A stretch of 15,078 bases of DNA from an uncultured Eubacterium sp. (GTDB lineage: Bacteria > Bacillota > Clostridia > Lachnospirales > Lachnospiraceae): positions 1 to 15,078 of the forward strand of contig CAJTZF010000033.1 in NCBI GenBank assembly GCA_910584245.1. Direction: 5' to 3'. Within the stretch, counting starts at the first letter, position 1, and every line of letters begins with the position of its first letter. The notes under the pieces were generated by a model. That model saw nothing but the letters and a program-made list of their open reading frames with translations. It searched no databases and was not told the origin of the DNA. A program made the position numbers and the translations under genes. Shown here one piece after another: positions 1 through 6,165 of the stretch.

Positions 1-52
1 TTATACATCAAATCCTTGAGTAAAAGGTGTCAACTAAAATGATACAACATCA
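1..52. mobile_element. End of a mobile element, possibly IS21-like, interrupting the Rrf2 gene
   Basis: Homology of the neighbouring Rrf2 gene to its family stops at base 53, in the middle of the codon after His-Glu-Asn. From base 52 leftward the minus strand reads TGATGTTGTATCATTTTAG and then TTGACACC. A boundary beginning with TG, followed by a motif of the TCAACTAAAAT type, resembles ends of IS21-family elements. Only the outer 52 bases are in the window and no transposase is visible, so the family is a guess. That foreign sequence begins here is better supported than its identity. Confidence 0.4.
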
Positions 53-341
53 GATTCTCATGAAAATGAAACAATTCCCCATTCCCGATACATTCCACCG
101 CACGGTACACATCCAAAAATGTGATATCCTTTAATGGCCTTGCGACCGTAGTACCTCCCGTCCCACGAGCCACCTCAATCAATCCCGCTGCCTTTAACTG
201 ACCTAAAATCTTTCTTATGATAACCGGATTCACATTCGTGCTGCCCGCTAAAAAATCACTCGTCACCTTGTACGTATGACTAAATGTGTCCACACAGGCA
301 AAAATATGAATTGCCAACGTAAAACGACTCGAAATCTGCAT
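30..341 (-). pseudogene. Rrf2-family transcriptional regulator, C-terminally truncated (YwnA-like)
   Basis: Rrf2 proteins are dimeric winged-helix regulators. This one has the family N-terminus (MQISSRFTLAIHIFA), a helix-turn-helix and recognition helix around residues 25-50 (NVNPVIIRKILGQLKAAGLI), the wing (ARGTGGTTVARP), and the segment leading to FHFHEN. Relatives normally continue HENP, then a Cys-Pro-Val-Gly-like segment and a long dimerisation helix, for about 130-150 residues. Here ten foreign residues follow and the frame stops at 103 residues. The start chosen is the ATG at 341, 8 nt after AGAGGTGG; the GTG four codons earlier overlaps that ribosome binding site. The cause appears to be a mobile-element insertion at base 52/53. 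The DNA-binding half is complete, but loss of the dimerisation helix probably inactivates it. No cluster-binding cysteines are seen in the remaining part. Confidence 0.8.
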
Positions 342-618
342 ATCATGTACCACCTCTTTTTCTTCCTTTTACTTTGTTTATGGACTTTCAACCATGTCAT
401 TTGTTTCATTGTCTCTTACCACGGAAATATTTTTGTGGCCCATCCCCTATCGTTTCATTCAGTCCATTAAACATAATTTATACCCCCAATATTGTAAATC
501 AAATTGCAAAGGACTCAGGACTCAAATCAATGAGCCGAGAGTCCCTGCAAATTATTATCCCTGACTGACCTCCATTTTGTCCTATAACATCATGTAATAC
601 ATTCATATCTCTCTTTTC
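342..618 (-). promoter_or_regulatory. Long 5' leader of the Rrf2 gene with a strong hairpin
   Basis: From the promoter at 619-647 the transcript runs about 270 nt before the Rrf2 start. Bases 511-544 form a hairpin: GGACTC pairs with GAGTCC, a 2x2 internal loop follows, then GGCTCA pairs with TGAGTC with one G-U pair, around a six-base loop. Neither strand has a good U-tract after it, so it is not a clear terminator. The leader also holds the small ORF at 406-474. It does not match a riboswitch class I recognise. No other gene is seen between the Rrf2 start and spmB. Confidence 0.4.
406..474 (-). CDS. Possible 22-residue leader peptide upstream of the Rrf2 gene
   Basis: An ATG at 474 is preceded 8 nt upstream by GGGGG. 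It opens 22 codons (MFNGLNETIGDGPQKYFRGK and two more residues) ending in TGA at 406-408. The stop overlaps a further ATG in another frame that reads across the Rrf2 start. I do not recognise the peptide. The good ribosome binding site is the only positive evidence, and a chance ORF in a leader is quite possible. Confidence 0.25.
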   Translation of the reverse strand: MFNGLNETIGDGPQKYFRGKRQ

Positions 619-647
619 ATTATACAAAAGGTTTCCGGATACTTCAA
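619..647 (-). promoter_or_regulatory. SigA-type promoter for the Rrf2 transcript
   Basis: On the minus strand TTGAAG (647-642) and TATAAT (624-619) are separated by exactly 17 bp. The -10 is perfect and the -35 matches 4 of 6. Transcription would start near 612. It lies just downstream of the spmB stop, so the regulator is transcribed independently of spmAB. Confidence 0.7.
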
Positions 648-690
648 GCACTATTTCCTTAGGTGCAAACCTCGTTTCCTATTATCTGTT

Positions 691-1209
691 TTACATAACA
701 AGTACCACGGACGCCACGATCCCCGCCAGGGTCGCAACCAGGGCGCCCACCAGGGTATACCGTGTCTTTGTCACCTTCGCAGTCATAAAGTAAACGCTCA
801 TCGTGTAAAATATCGTTTCCGAACAGCTCATCAGGACAGAGGCAAGCATGCCAAGATCGCTGTCAGGTCCAAATTGCTTATATACGTCAAGCAAAAGGCT
901 TGTTGCCGCCGACGAAGAAAACATTTTTACAGTAACTAACGGTACAAGCTCGGAAGGAAAGCCGAGAAGTGACGTTACGGGTGCAAGCACATTTGCCAAG
1001 TGATCCAGGCTCCCTGATTGCCGCAGTACCCCGATCGCAATCATCAGCCCAATGAGCGTAGGAAGTATTTTATACACCGTTTTAAACCCATCCACAGCGC
1101 CCTCAATAAAGGCGTCGAAAATATCTACCTTATTTAGTAAGCCATATCCTGTTACGAGAAGAAGAACAAACGGAATCATGCTGTCCGAAATATAATACAA
1201 AAACCTCAT
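691..1209 (-). CDS. spmB: Spore maturation protein B
   Basis: A 172-residue integral membrane protein of the nucleoside-recognition/Gate-domain family. It has hydrophobic segments at about 8-24, 48-63, 75-95 and 152-172 and the SpmB signature region VKMFSSSAATSLLLDVYKQF followed by an MSCSETIFYT segment. SpmA and SpmB are needed for full dehydration of the spore core and heat resistance in Bacillus and Clostridium. The start codon overlaps the stop of spmA in an ATGA arrangement, with a GGGGGG ribosome binding site 10 nt upstream inside spmA, so the two are translationally coupled and presumably act together in the developing spore. Length is as usual for the family. No terminator is visible after it before the next promoter. 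Confidence 0.95.
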   Translation of the reverse strand: MRFLYYISDSMIPFVLLLVTGYGLLNKVDIFDAFIEGAVDGFKTVYKILPTLIGLMIAIGVLRQSGSLDHLANVLAPVTSLLGFPSELVPLVTVKMFSSSAATSLLLDVYKQFGPDSDLGMLASVLMSCSETIFYTMSVYFMTAKVTKTRYTLVGALVATLAGIVASVVLVM

Positions 1210-1814
1210 ACCGCACCATCCCCCCTATTTCCGGATTTTTTTTGAACCTTCCTCATCAGCGTGGCAAATATTATGCCGACTGCCGTAGAAACCAATGTCG
1301 CAATCAACCCCATCCCAATAATTGAAGTGGGCGACACCGAACCATACTGGCTGCGGTATGCAATTATGTTTACGGGAATCAGCTGCAAGGAAGAAATATT
1401 TATTATAAGAAAGGTACACATATCCGCACTCGCTATATGACTGCCCTCGTTCAGCTCCTTCATCTGCTCCATTGCCTTTAATCCATACGGCGTTGCCGCC
1501 CAGCCAAGTCCAAGCATGTTGGCGATCATATTCGCCGCTATGTATTCATTTACCACATGGTCAGCCGGAATATCCGGGAATAAAAAACGAAGAGCCGGTC
1601 GAAGCGCTTTTGTCATAGCGTCAATCAACCCGGCTCTTTTTGCCACATTCATAATACCTGTCCACATAGACATAACACCCAGCATAGCGATGCAAAGCGT
1701 TACCGCCTCCTTGGACGAATCAATAGCCGCCGTCCCCGCATCCCCAATTTTCCCTGTGAATGCTGCTACCACAATGCCTGCCAGCAGCATAATCCCCCAA
1801 AGTTTATTTAACAT
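1206..1814 (-). CDS. spmA: Spore maturation protein A
   Basis: A 202-residue membrane protein closely resembling Bacillus SpmA. Shared stretches include FPDIPADH, NMIANMLGLGWAATPYGLKAMEQMKELN and TFLIINISSLQLIPVNIIAYR. At least four hydrophobic segments are visible, at about 5-22, 38-56, 135-155 and 163-187. It pairs with SpmB in spore core dehydration. It is the first gene of a two-gene operon; the upstream metallophosphoesterase ends 70 bp before it, and a SigE-like promoter lies in that gap, which fits mother-cell expression during sporulation. The ribosome binding site (GTGGGA) is weak. The charged C-terminus after the last membrane segment is typical. Confidence 0.95.
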   Translation of the reverse strand: MLNKLWGIMLLAGIVVAAFTGKIGDAGTAAIDSSKEAVTLCIAMLGVMSMWTGIMNVAKRAGLIDAMTKALRPALRFLFPDIPADHVVNEYIAANMIANMLGLGWAATPYGLKAMEQMKELNEGSHIASADMCTFLIINISSLQLIPVNIIAYRSQYGSVSPTSIIGMGLIATLVSTAVGIIFATLMRKVQKKSGNRGDGAV

Positions 1815-1842
1815 TTATTTCCCACATTTCGTTTTTGTTGCA

Positions 1843-1871
1843 AGTATATGAGAAAAAATCAAAAATATAAC
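1843..1871 (-). promoter_or_regulatory. SigE-like (early mother-cell) promoter for spmAB
   Basis: On the minus strand GTTATATT (1871-1864) and CATATACT (1850-1843) are separated by 13 bp. This closely matches the Bacillus SigE consensus (GTCATATT, 13-15 bp, CATACAnT). spmAB is known to be SigE-dependent in Bacillus, so position and sequence agree. Transcription would start near 1836, leaving a short leader before the spmA ATG at 1814. Confidence 0.6.
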
Positions 1872-1884
1872 TTCTGTGAGACAA

Positions 1885-2991
1885 TTATCCGGCCTCTACA
1901 TCCGCAATAACAAATTCGGAATGCCCTCCTGTCCGGATCCCATATCCCCAGCCGGCAATGCCAGAGCTAACTATAATATGAAAATTACCGATCCTTTCCA
2001 TACCATAATTTTTCTCTGTCACACCTATTATTTCCCCGAGCTGCCCGGTAGGCCATATCTGGCCCGCATGTGTGTGCCCGGACATCTGAAGATCCACACC
2101 GGCCCCGGCATTTTCCTTCAGCTCCACAGGGCGGTGATCTAAGAGCAAAAGAAAACATGACGGATCAATCCCTTGCACAAGCTCTTGGATACTTTTTCGC
2201 TTTGTAACATTCGATACATCATAACGCCCCACTATGGCAAACTGTTCCGTCACCTGCACTGCCTCATCCTCCAATACGTGGATCCCATTTTTAATTAGCG
2301 TCTGGCGCAATTCGTCCATCGTATATTCTGGTTCATACCGGTAACGGTTTGTATCATGGTTTCCCCACACGTAATAAATACCATATTGGCAAGAAACGCC
2401 CGCTAGTACCTGAACTGCTTCTTCCATAAGAGAACGCCCGGTTCTCTCGTCAAAAATATCCCCTGTCAGAACAAACATATCGGGTTGCTGTTTCTGTATT
2501 CTATCACAGTTGTCCTTTAATGCATCCACGTCCATTGTCGTTCCCATATGTAAATCCGAAATTTGTGCAATCCTTATTTTCCCCGATGGAATTTTAGAAG
2601 ACCTGACGCTATACTTTGTTTCACGAATATGGTGCATATTAAAATACCCATAACTGAAAACGATAGACACGATCAATATTCCCACAAGACCGCTTTCAAA
2701 AACGATTTTCCAAAAACCTCCGCGGCGTTCCGTTCCCAAAACGCGCTTGACAATCTGGTTTACTCCCTCCAGGAATATCATAATTACTGTAAAATGAAGT
2801 ATGATAACCGCTCCCAGTCCGTAAACCCTCCATCCTGCGACAGCACACAACACGGCGAAAAGAACAGAGGAGAGGTTTGTGGGCAATTTTTGGTCTTCCG
2901 ATACAAACAGCTTCAAAAACCGCCTAAAAAAGTGGAATAAATAGATGCCGACCGGAATATAGATCACGAGCGGCGAAAAATAAAACATCAT
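1885..2991 (-). CDS. Membrane-anchored metallophosphoesterase (YkuE/YaeI-like)
   Basis: A 368-residue calcineurin-like phosphoesterase. The N-terminal 120 residues carry about four hydrophobic segments (about 6-29, 41-52, 58-75 and 96-117), so the enzyme domain is held at the membrane. The dinuclear-metal motifs are complete: DLH at 146-148, GDIFD at 177-181, GNHD at 210-213, a His in LDHRP at 286 and GHTHAGQ at 305-311. Relatives include YkuE and YaeI, linked to cell-envelope lipid or UDP-sugar substrates; the substrate here cannot be read from sequence. The start is the first of two adjacent ATGs, 6 nt after AGGAGGG. It has its own promoter and ends just before the spmAB promoter. Confidence 0.88.
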   Translation of the reverse strand: MMFYFSPLVIYIPVGIYLFHFFRRFLKLFVSEDQKLPTNLSSVLFAVLCAVAGWRVYGLGAVIILHFTVIMIFLEGVNQIVKRVLGTERRGGFWKIVFESGLVGILIVSIVFSYGYFNMHHIRETKYSVRSSKIPSGKIRIAQISDLHMGTTMDVDALKDNCDRIQKQQPDMFVLTGDIFDERTGRSLMEEAVQVLAGVSCQYGIYYVWGNHDTNRYRYEPEYTMDELRQTLIKNGIHVLEDEAVQVTEQFAIVGRYDVSNVTKRKSIQELVQGIDPSCFLLLLDHRPVELKENAGAGVDLQMSGHTHAGQIWPTGQLGEIIGVTEKNYGMERIGNFHIIVSSGIAGWGYGIRTGGHSEFVIADVEAG

Positions 2992-3035
2992 TCGTATCCC
3001 TCCTACATTGTCATATGTCTACTTTTGTGAGACTA

Positions 3036-3050
3036 ATGCTATTATAGCAT
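3036..3050 (-). promoter_or_regulatory. Extended -10 promoter overlapped by a 15-bp palindrome
   Basis: The minus strand has TGCTATAAT (3049-3041), a perfect extended -10, ahead of the metallophosphoesterase gene; no good -35 is seen. Transcription would begin near 3034, leaving about 40 nt to the ATG at 2991. The -10 lies inside ATGCTATTATAGCAT (3036-3050), an inverted repeat with 7-bp arms around one base. Such a symmetric site over a -10 is the usual geometry of a repressor operator, though part of the symmetry comes from the TATAAT itself. Confidence 0.5.
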
Positions 3051-3058
3051 ATCCGTTC

Positions 3059-3508
3059 TCAAAAATCTCTATTGAAAATAGGAATGCCAAAATAAACAAG
3101 ACTTTTATCCTCTGTTTCATCATAAGTAATCGCAATATTCATGTTAATTGTCTTGCCGTTCACCTTTTTAATTTTCTCAATGCCGCTTGTAAATCCATAT
3201 GCTACATAATATCCGCCCTCTGTGTACTCAAACAATCGCGTGCCGCCCTCATAACCAAATATATTGTCAGCAATCCTGCGCCGTTGCTCGGTGTTCAGCT
3301 GTCCTGGAAACTTGCCCATGACCCATCCTCCCTCCTGGCAAATATCCGGAATGCTGGCGCTTCCCTCGGTCACAACCAGCTGGTTTCTCGCAAATGCCTG
3401 CGTCACATCACTTTGACTGACAAATACTTTCGTTACAATAATCTGGGCGAATACCGCAATCCAAAGCGTACAGGCAACATATATCATAAGCTTCACTTTC
3501 TTACTCAT
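3059..3508 (-). CDS. Membrane-anchored protein resembling the YwmB family (putative)
   Basis: A 149-residue protein with one N-terminal hydrophobic segment at about 8-28 after a KK-rich start, so a signal anchor or uncleaved signal peptide with the rest outside the membrane. The C-terminal end (YFGIPIFNRDF) resembles the TVGTPIVTTEY-type terminus of Bacillus YwmB, a protein encoded beside sporulation genes; this is a weak, memory-based resemblance and the protein is shorter than YwmB. Function is unknown. The start ATG follows GAGGTG by 6 nt. A strong terminator hairpin lies only 17 bp upstream, so how it is transcribed is unclear. It sits between the malQ operon and sporulation genes. Confidence 0.7.
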   Translation of the reverse strand: MSKKVKLMIYVACTLWIAVFAQIIVTKVFVSQSDVTQAFARNQLVVTEGSASIPDICQEGGWVMGKFPGQLNTEQRRRIADNIFGYEGGTRLFEYTEGGYYVAYGFTSGIEKIKKVNGKTINMNIAITYDETEDKSLVYFGIPIFNRDF

Positions 3509-3525
3509 CTATTTCACCTCGTTTA

Positions 3526-3569
3526 CAAAAAAGTTCCGATTTGTTGTAATTATAAACAAATCGGAACTT
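3526..3569 (-). terminator. Rho-independent terminator after malQ
   Basis: A perfect 15-bp stem (3531-3545 with 3555-3569) around a 9-base loop is followed on the minus strand by a run of six T (3532-3527). It is the end of the pth-mfd-lipoprotein-malQ operon. Oddly, its loop contains TATAAT (3554-3549, minus strand), and the next gene's ATG is only 17 bp past the hairpin. Confidence 0.9.
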
Positions 3570-3602
3570 CCTTATACACCTATTTTAAATTTATGGGGTA
3601 AA

Positions 3603-5114
3603 TTACCGCAACCTTCCATATAATTTCGTCATTTTATAAATTTTTTCACAGAGTGAATCTGAAAAATCCCCCCGTCTCATCCTCCACTGCCAATTGCCGC
3701 CTAATGTAGACGGCGTATTTACCCTTGCCTGCTTCGGCAGACAGAGATAATCCTGTGCCGGTATAATACACAAATCGGCGACACTTCGCTGCGCCATCGC
3801 AATAAGATGCCAGGTTAATTGCTCATTGGAGGCTGTCTCTTCCCGTACATTCAAATACCGGAGCGCCACATCACGATCCTGGGCGGACAACTCCTCCCAC
3901 CAGCTAAAAGTAGTCTGGTTATCATGTGTACCCGTGTACACAACGCAGTTCGATGTATAGTTGTGAGGCATGTAGTCGCTTTCCTCCCGGGAGTCAAAGG
4001 CAAACTGCAGCACCTTCATTCCCGGGTATCCGGTATCACGAAGCAGCTGCCGCACGCTATCCGTAAGAAATCCCAGATCCTCCGCGATAATATTCTGTCG
4101 GCCAAGCTTTTCTTCCATCACTTGGAAAAGCCGTATTCCCGGTCCCTTCTCCCATCTTCCATTGACTGCGGTCGGCTCTCCAAAAGGAATCGCATAATAT
4201 TCATCAAATCCCCGGAAGTGGTCAATCCTTACCATATCGTACCAGCAAAAACAATTTTGGATTCTTTTCAACCACCAGTCAAAACCAGTACTCTCATGAT
4301 ATTCCCAATCGTATAACGGATTTCCCCACAACTGTCCCGTATGCGAAAAGGCATCCGGCGGGCAGCCTGCCACTGCGGACGGGGTTAAATCCTCCGTAAA
4401 CTGGAACAGTTCTGGATGCGACCATGTATCCGAGCTGTCAAGCGCGACATAAATCGGTATATCACCAATAATCTGTACGCCTTTGCTATTCGCATATCCC
4501 TTCAGTTTATTCCATTGCCTGCTAAACTCATACTGCAAAAACATATAGAAATGGACGTCTTCCTCATATTTCTGCTGATATGCGGCCAATGCCCCCGGCT
4601 CTCGCCGCTTAATATCATCGTCCCACTCGAGGAAGCTCTGGCCATCCCGGCTGTCCTTTATCGCCATAAATAATGCATAGTCCGGAAGCCACTCCTCATT
4701 TTTACATAAAAAAGCCTGAAACTCTCCCCTCCCCCAAATCCCACTTTTCTCATAAGCCTTCCGCAAAACCCGAAAACGTTTTTTGTAAAGCTCTTCATAA
4801 TTCACATCACTTTGTTTCCCGTCCGGCGCAGACCCATCACAGGACAATTCATATTCCTTTAATTCCTGTTCCGTCAAATAACCTTGCGTCACCAGCTCAT
4901 CCAGTGAAATAAAATATGGATTTCCGGCAAATGTCGAAAAGGATTGGTATGGCGAATCACCATATCCCGTGGGGCCCATCGGAAGAATTTGCCAAAAACT
5001 CTGCCCCGCCTTTACAAGTATGTCTACAAAATCATACGCACATTGATCAAATGTTCCTATCCCATATGCCGATGGCAAACTGGCGATCGGAAGCAAAATT
5101 CCACCTGCTCTCAT
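3603..5114 (-). CDS. malQ: 4-alpha-glucanotransferase (amylomaltase)
   Basis: A GH77 enzyme that transfers alpha-1,4-glucan segments between maltodextrins, in cytosolic glycogen/maltodextrin metabolism. At 503 residues it has the usual bacterial single-domain length. Visible landmarks, counted from the chosen start, are LPMGPTGYGDSPYQS near 44-58, GDIPIYVALDSSDTW near 217-231, and the GCPPDAFS...GQLWGNPLYDW region. The catalytic residues are the Asp nucleophile in RIDHFRGF (D298), the Glu in AEDLG (E345) and the Asp in TGTHDN (D398). The start used is the ATG at 5114, 5 nt after GGAGG; a TTG four codons earlier would place that ribosome binding site inside the gene. It lies 61 bp downstream of the lipoprotein gene with no clear promoter in the gap, so it is the last gene of the operon. 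Its link to pth and mfd is positional rather than functional. Confidence 0.97.
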   Translation of the reverse strand: MRAGGILLPIASLPSAYGIGTFDQCAYDFVDILVKAGQSFWQILPMGPTGYGDSPYQSFSTFAGNPYFISLDELVTQGYLTEQELKEYELSCDGSAPDGKQSDVNYEELYKKRFRVLRKAYEKSGIWGRGEFQAFLCKNEEWLPDYALFMAIKDSRDGQSFLEWDDDIKRREPGALAAYQQKYEEDVHFYMFLQYEFSRQWNKLKGYANSKGVQIIGDIPIYVALDSSDTWSHPELFQFTEDLTPSAVAGCPPDAFSHTGQLWGNPLYDWEYHESTGFDWWLKRIQNCFCWYDMVRIDHFRGFDEYYAIPFGEPTAVNGRWEKGPGIRLFQVMEEKLGRQNIIAEDLGFLTDSVRQLLRDTGYPGMKVLQFAFDSREESDYMPHNYTSNCVVYTGTHDNQTTFSWWEELSAQDRDVALRYLNVREETASNEQLTWHLIAMAQRSVADLCIIPAQDYLCLPKQARVNTPSTLGGNWQWRMRRGDFSDSLCEKIYKMTKLYGRLR

Positions 5115-5175
5115 TTTCTCCTCCAAATTTACTGTATAACTTAATATCTATAATGGCGCACAGAAAGCGTATCCG

Positions 5176-6162
5176 TTAATTTGCCAATAAGGACTTACTC
5201 ACCTTAACTTCATACTTTTCCGCCCAGTTTTCGTAGGCCGCCTGGAATGTCATATTCTGCTGCCCGGCAATATACTGTTCCCGATAGGACTTATTCAGCC
5301 CCTTTGTGTTATTTTTAAGACAGTACATCACGTAAAATCCATCCTGCTCGGCCACAACATCGCTCACCGTATATTTCTTCATGGCAAGCGCCGTTGCCGC
5401 CAACGTAATTCTCTGATCCATTTTCCCGATGATGGTTTCTTCCGGGGCACGGCCTGTCTTATCTTTCACAAAGGAATAAAAGTTCCCCTTGTACCCTTTC
5501 AGTTCCGCCGTCAATGCGTCTATCTGCGCACGAACCTGATCCCGGTTCGTATCATCCGCCGGATAATAAAGCATCAATACTTTGGCCGCCTGCATAGACG
5601 CTTCATCTACATTTGCCTCGACATTGCCAGTCACAACATCATACATCTTCCGGGCAATCTCATTTTCCTCAAAGATCTGATGCATCCCAGCTGGCGTAAT
5701 CCCATTCGCCGCCTGTATCTCTGACGGAACTGTGGCAAGATATTGATCCGCCTTGTAATCAATATCCCCTTTTTCATCAATCCCTAATCCGACTCCCTGG
5801 CCGGCAGCCTCGTTATTCATCACCTTAATTTGAATAATGAGACGGAGAATATCTTCAATTGCCGCCTGTCCTACCGTCATTTCTCCCAGGCTGTAATCCC
5901 ACACCTCCGCCGACATAACATCCTCATACTGGTTTTTCAAAAACCAGCTGTACATACGGTATTCGTCATATGAAACCTTCGTACTTCCCACCCCGATAAC
6001 GGTAGAATCCCCTTGCAGCTCGCCGTTAAACACAGACGCCGCCTTCTCCACATTGGACACTTCCGGCTGTTTGGCTTCCTTTTCCGAGCAGGCTGCCACA
6101 TTCAAGGCCATCCCAATAACTACAACTCCAGTAACAATTTTTGATACAATACGGTTTTTCAT
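5176..6162 (-). CDS. Lipoprotein with a divergent parvulin-like (PrsA/SurA type) foldase domain
   Basis: A 328-residue exported lipoprotein. A basic N-terminus and hydrophobic stretch lead to a lipobox ending AAC, with Cys25 as the lipidated residue. A helical SurA-N-like region spans about 60-180. A diverged PpiC-like region follows at about 192-284: the AKVLMLYYP strand, helices around DQVRAQIDALTAELKG, and the closing DGFYVMYCLKN strand. Such proteins help exported proteins fold at the membrane surface. The parvulin core is far from canonical, so isomerase activity is uncertain and a pure chaperone role is possible. It begins 3 bp after the mfd stop; its ribosome binding site (AAGGAG) lies in the last codons of mfd, which indicates coupling. 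In related clostridia a similar gene also follows mfd (from memory). Confidence 0.82.
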   Translation of the reverse strand: MKNRIVSKIVTGVVVIGMALNVAACSEKEAKQPEVSNVEKAASVFNGELQGDSTVIGVGSTKVSYDEYRMYSWFLKNQYEDVMSAEVWDYSLGEMTVGQAAIEDILRLIIQIKVMNNEAAGQGVGLGIDEKGDIDYKADQYLATVPSEIQAANGITPAGMHQIFEENEIARKMYDVVTGNVEANVDEASMQAAKVLMLYYPADDTNRDQVRAQIDALTAELKGYKGNFYSFVKDKTGRAPEETIIGKMDQRITLAATALAMKKYTVSDVVAEQDGFYVMYCLKNNTKGLNKSYREQYIAGQQNMTFQAAYENWAEKYEVKVSKSLLAN

Positions 6163-6165
6163 CTC

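Noticed and set aside
499..606. 35-codon minus-strand ORF starting at 606
   Set aside because: It begins only about 6 nt after the predicted transcription start, without room for a ribosome binding site, and overlaps the hairpin at 511-544.
1225..1419. 64-codon minus-strand frame inside spmA
   Set aside because: It is an alternative frame of spmA with no family pattern and no start signal.
5112..5126. TTG start four codons upstream of the malQ ATG
   Set aside because: It would put the GGAGG ribosome binding site inside the coding sequence. The ATG at 5114 has correct spacing to it.
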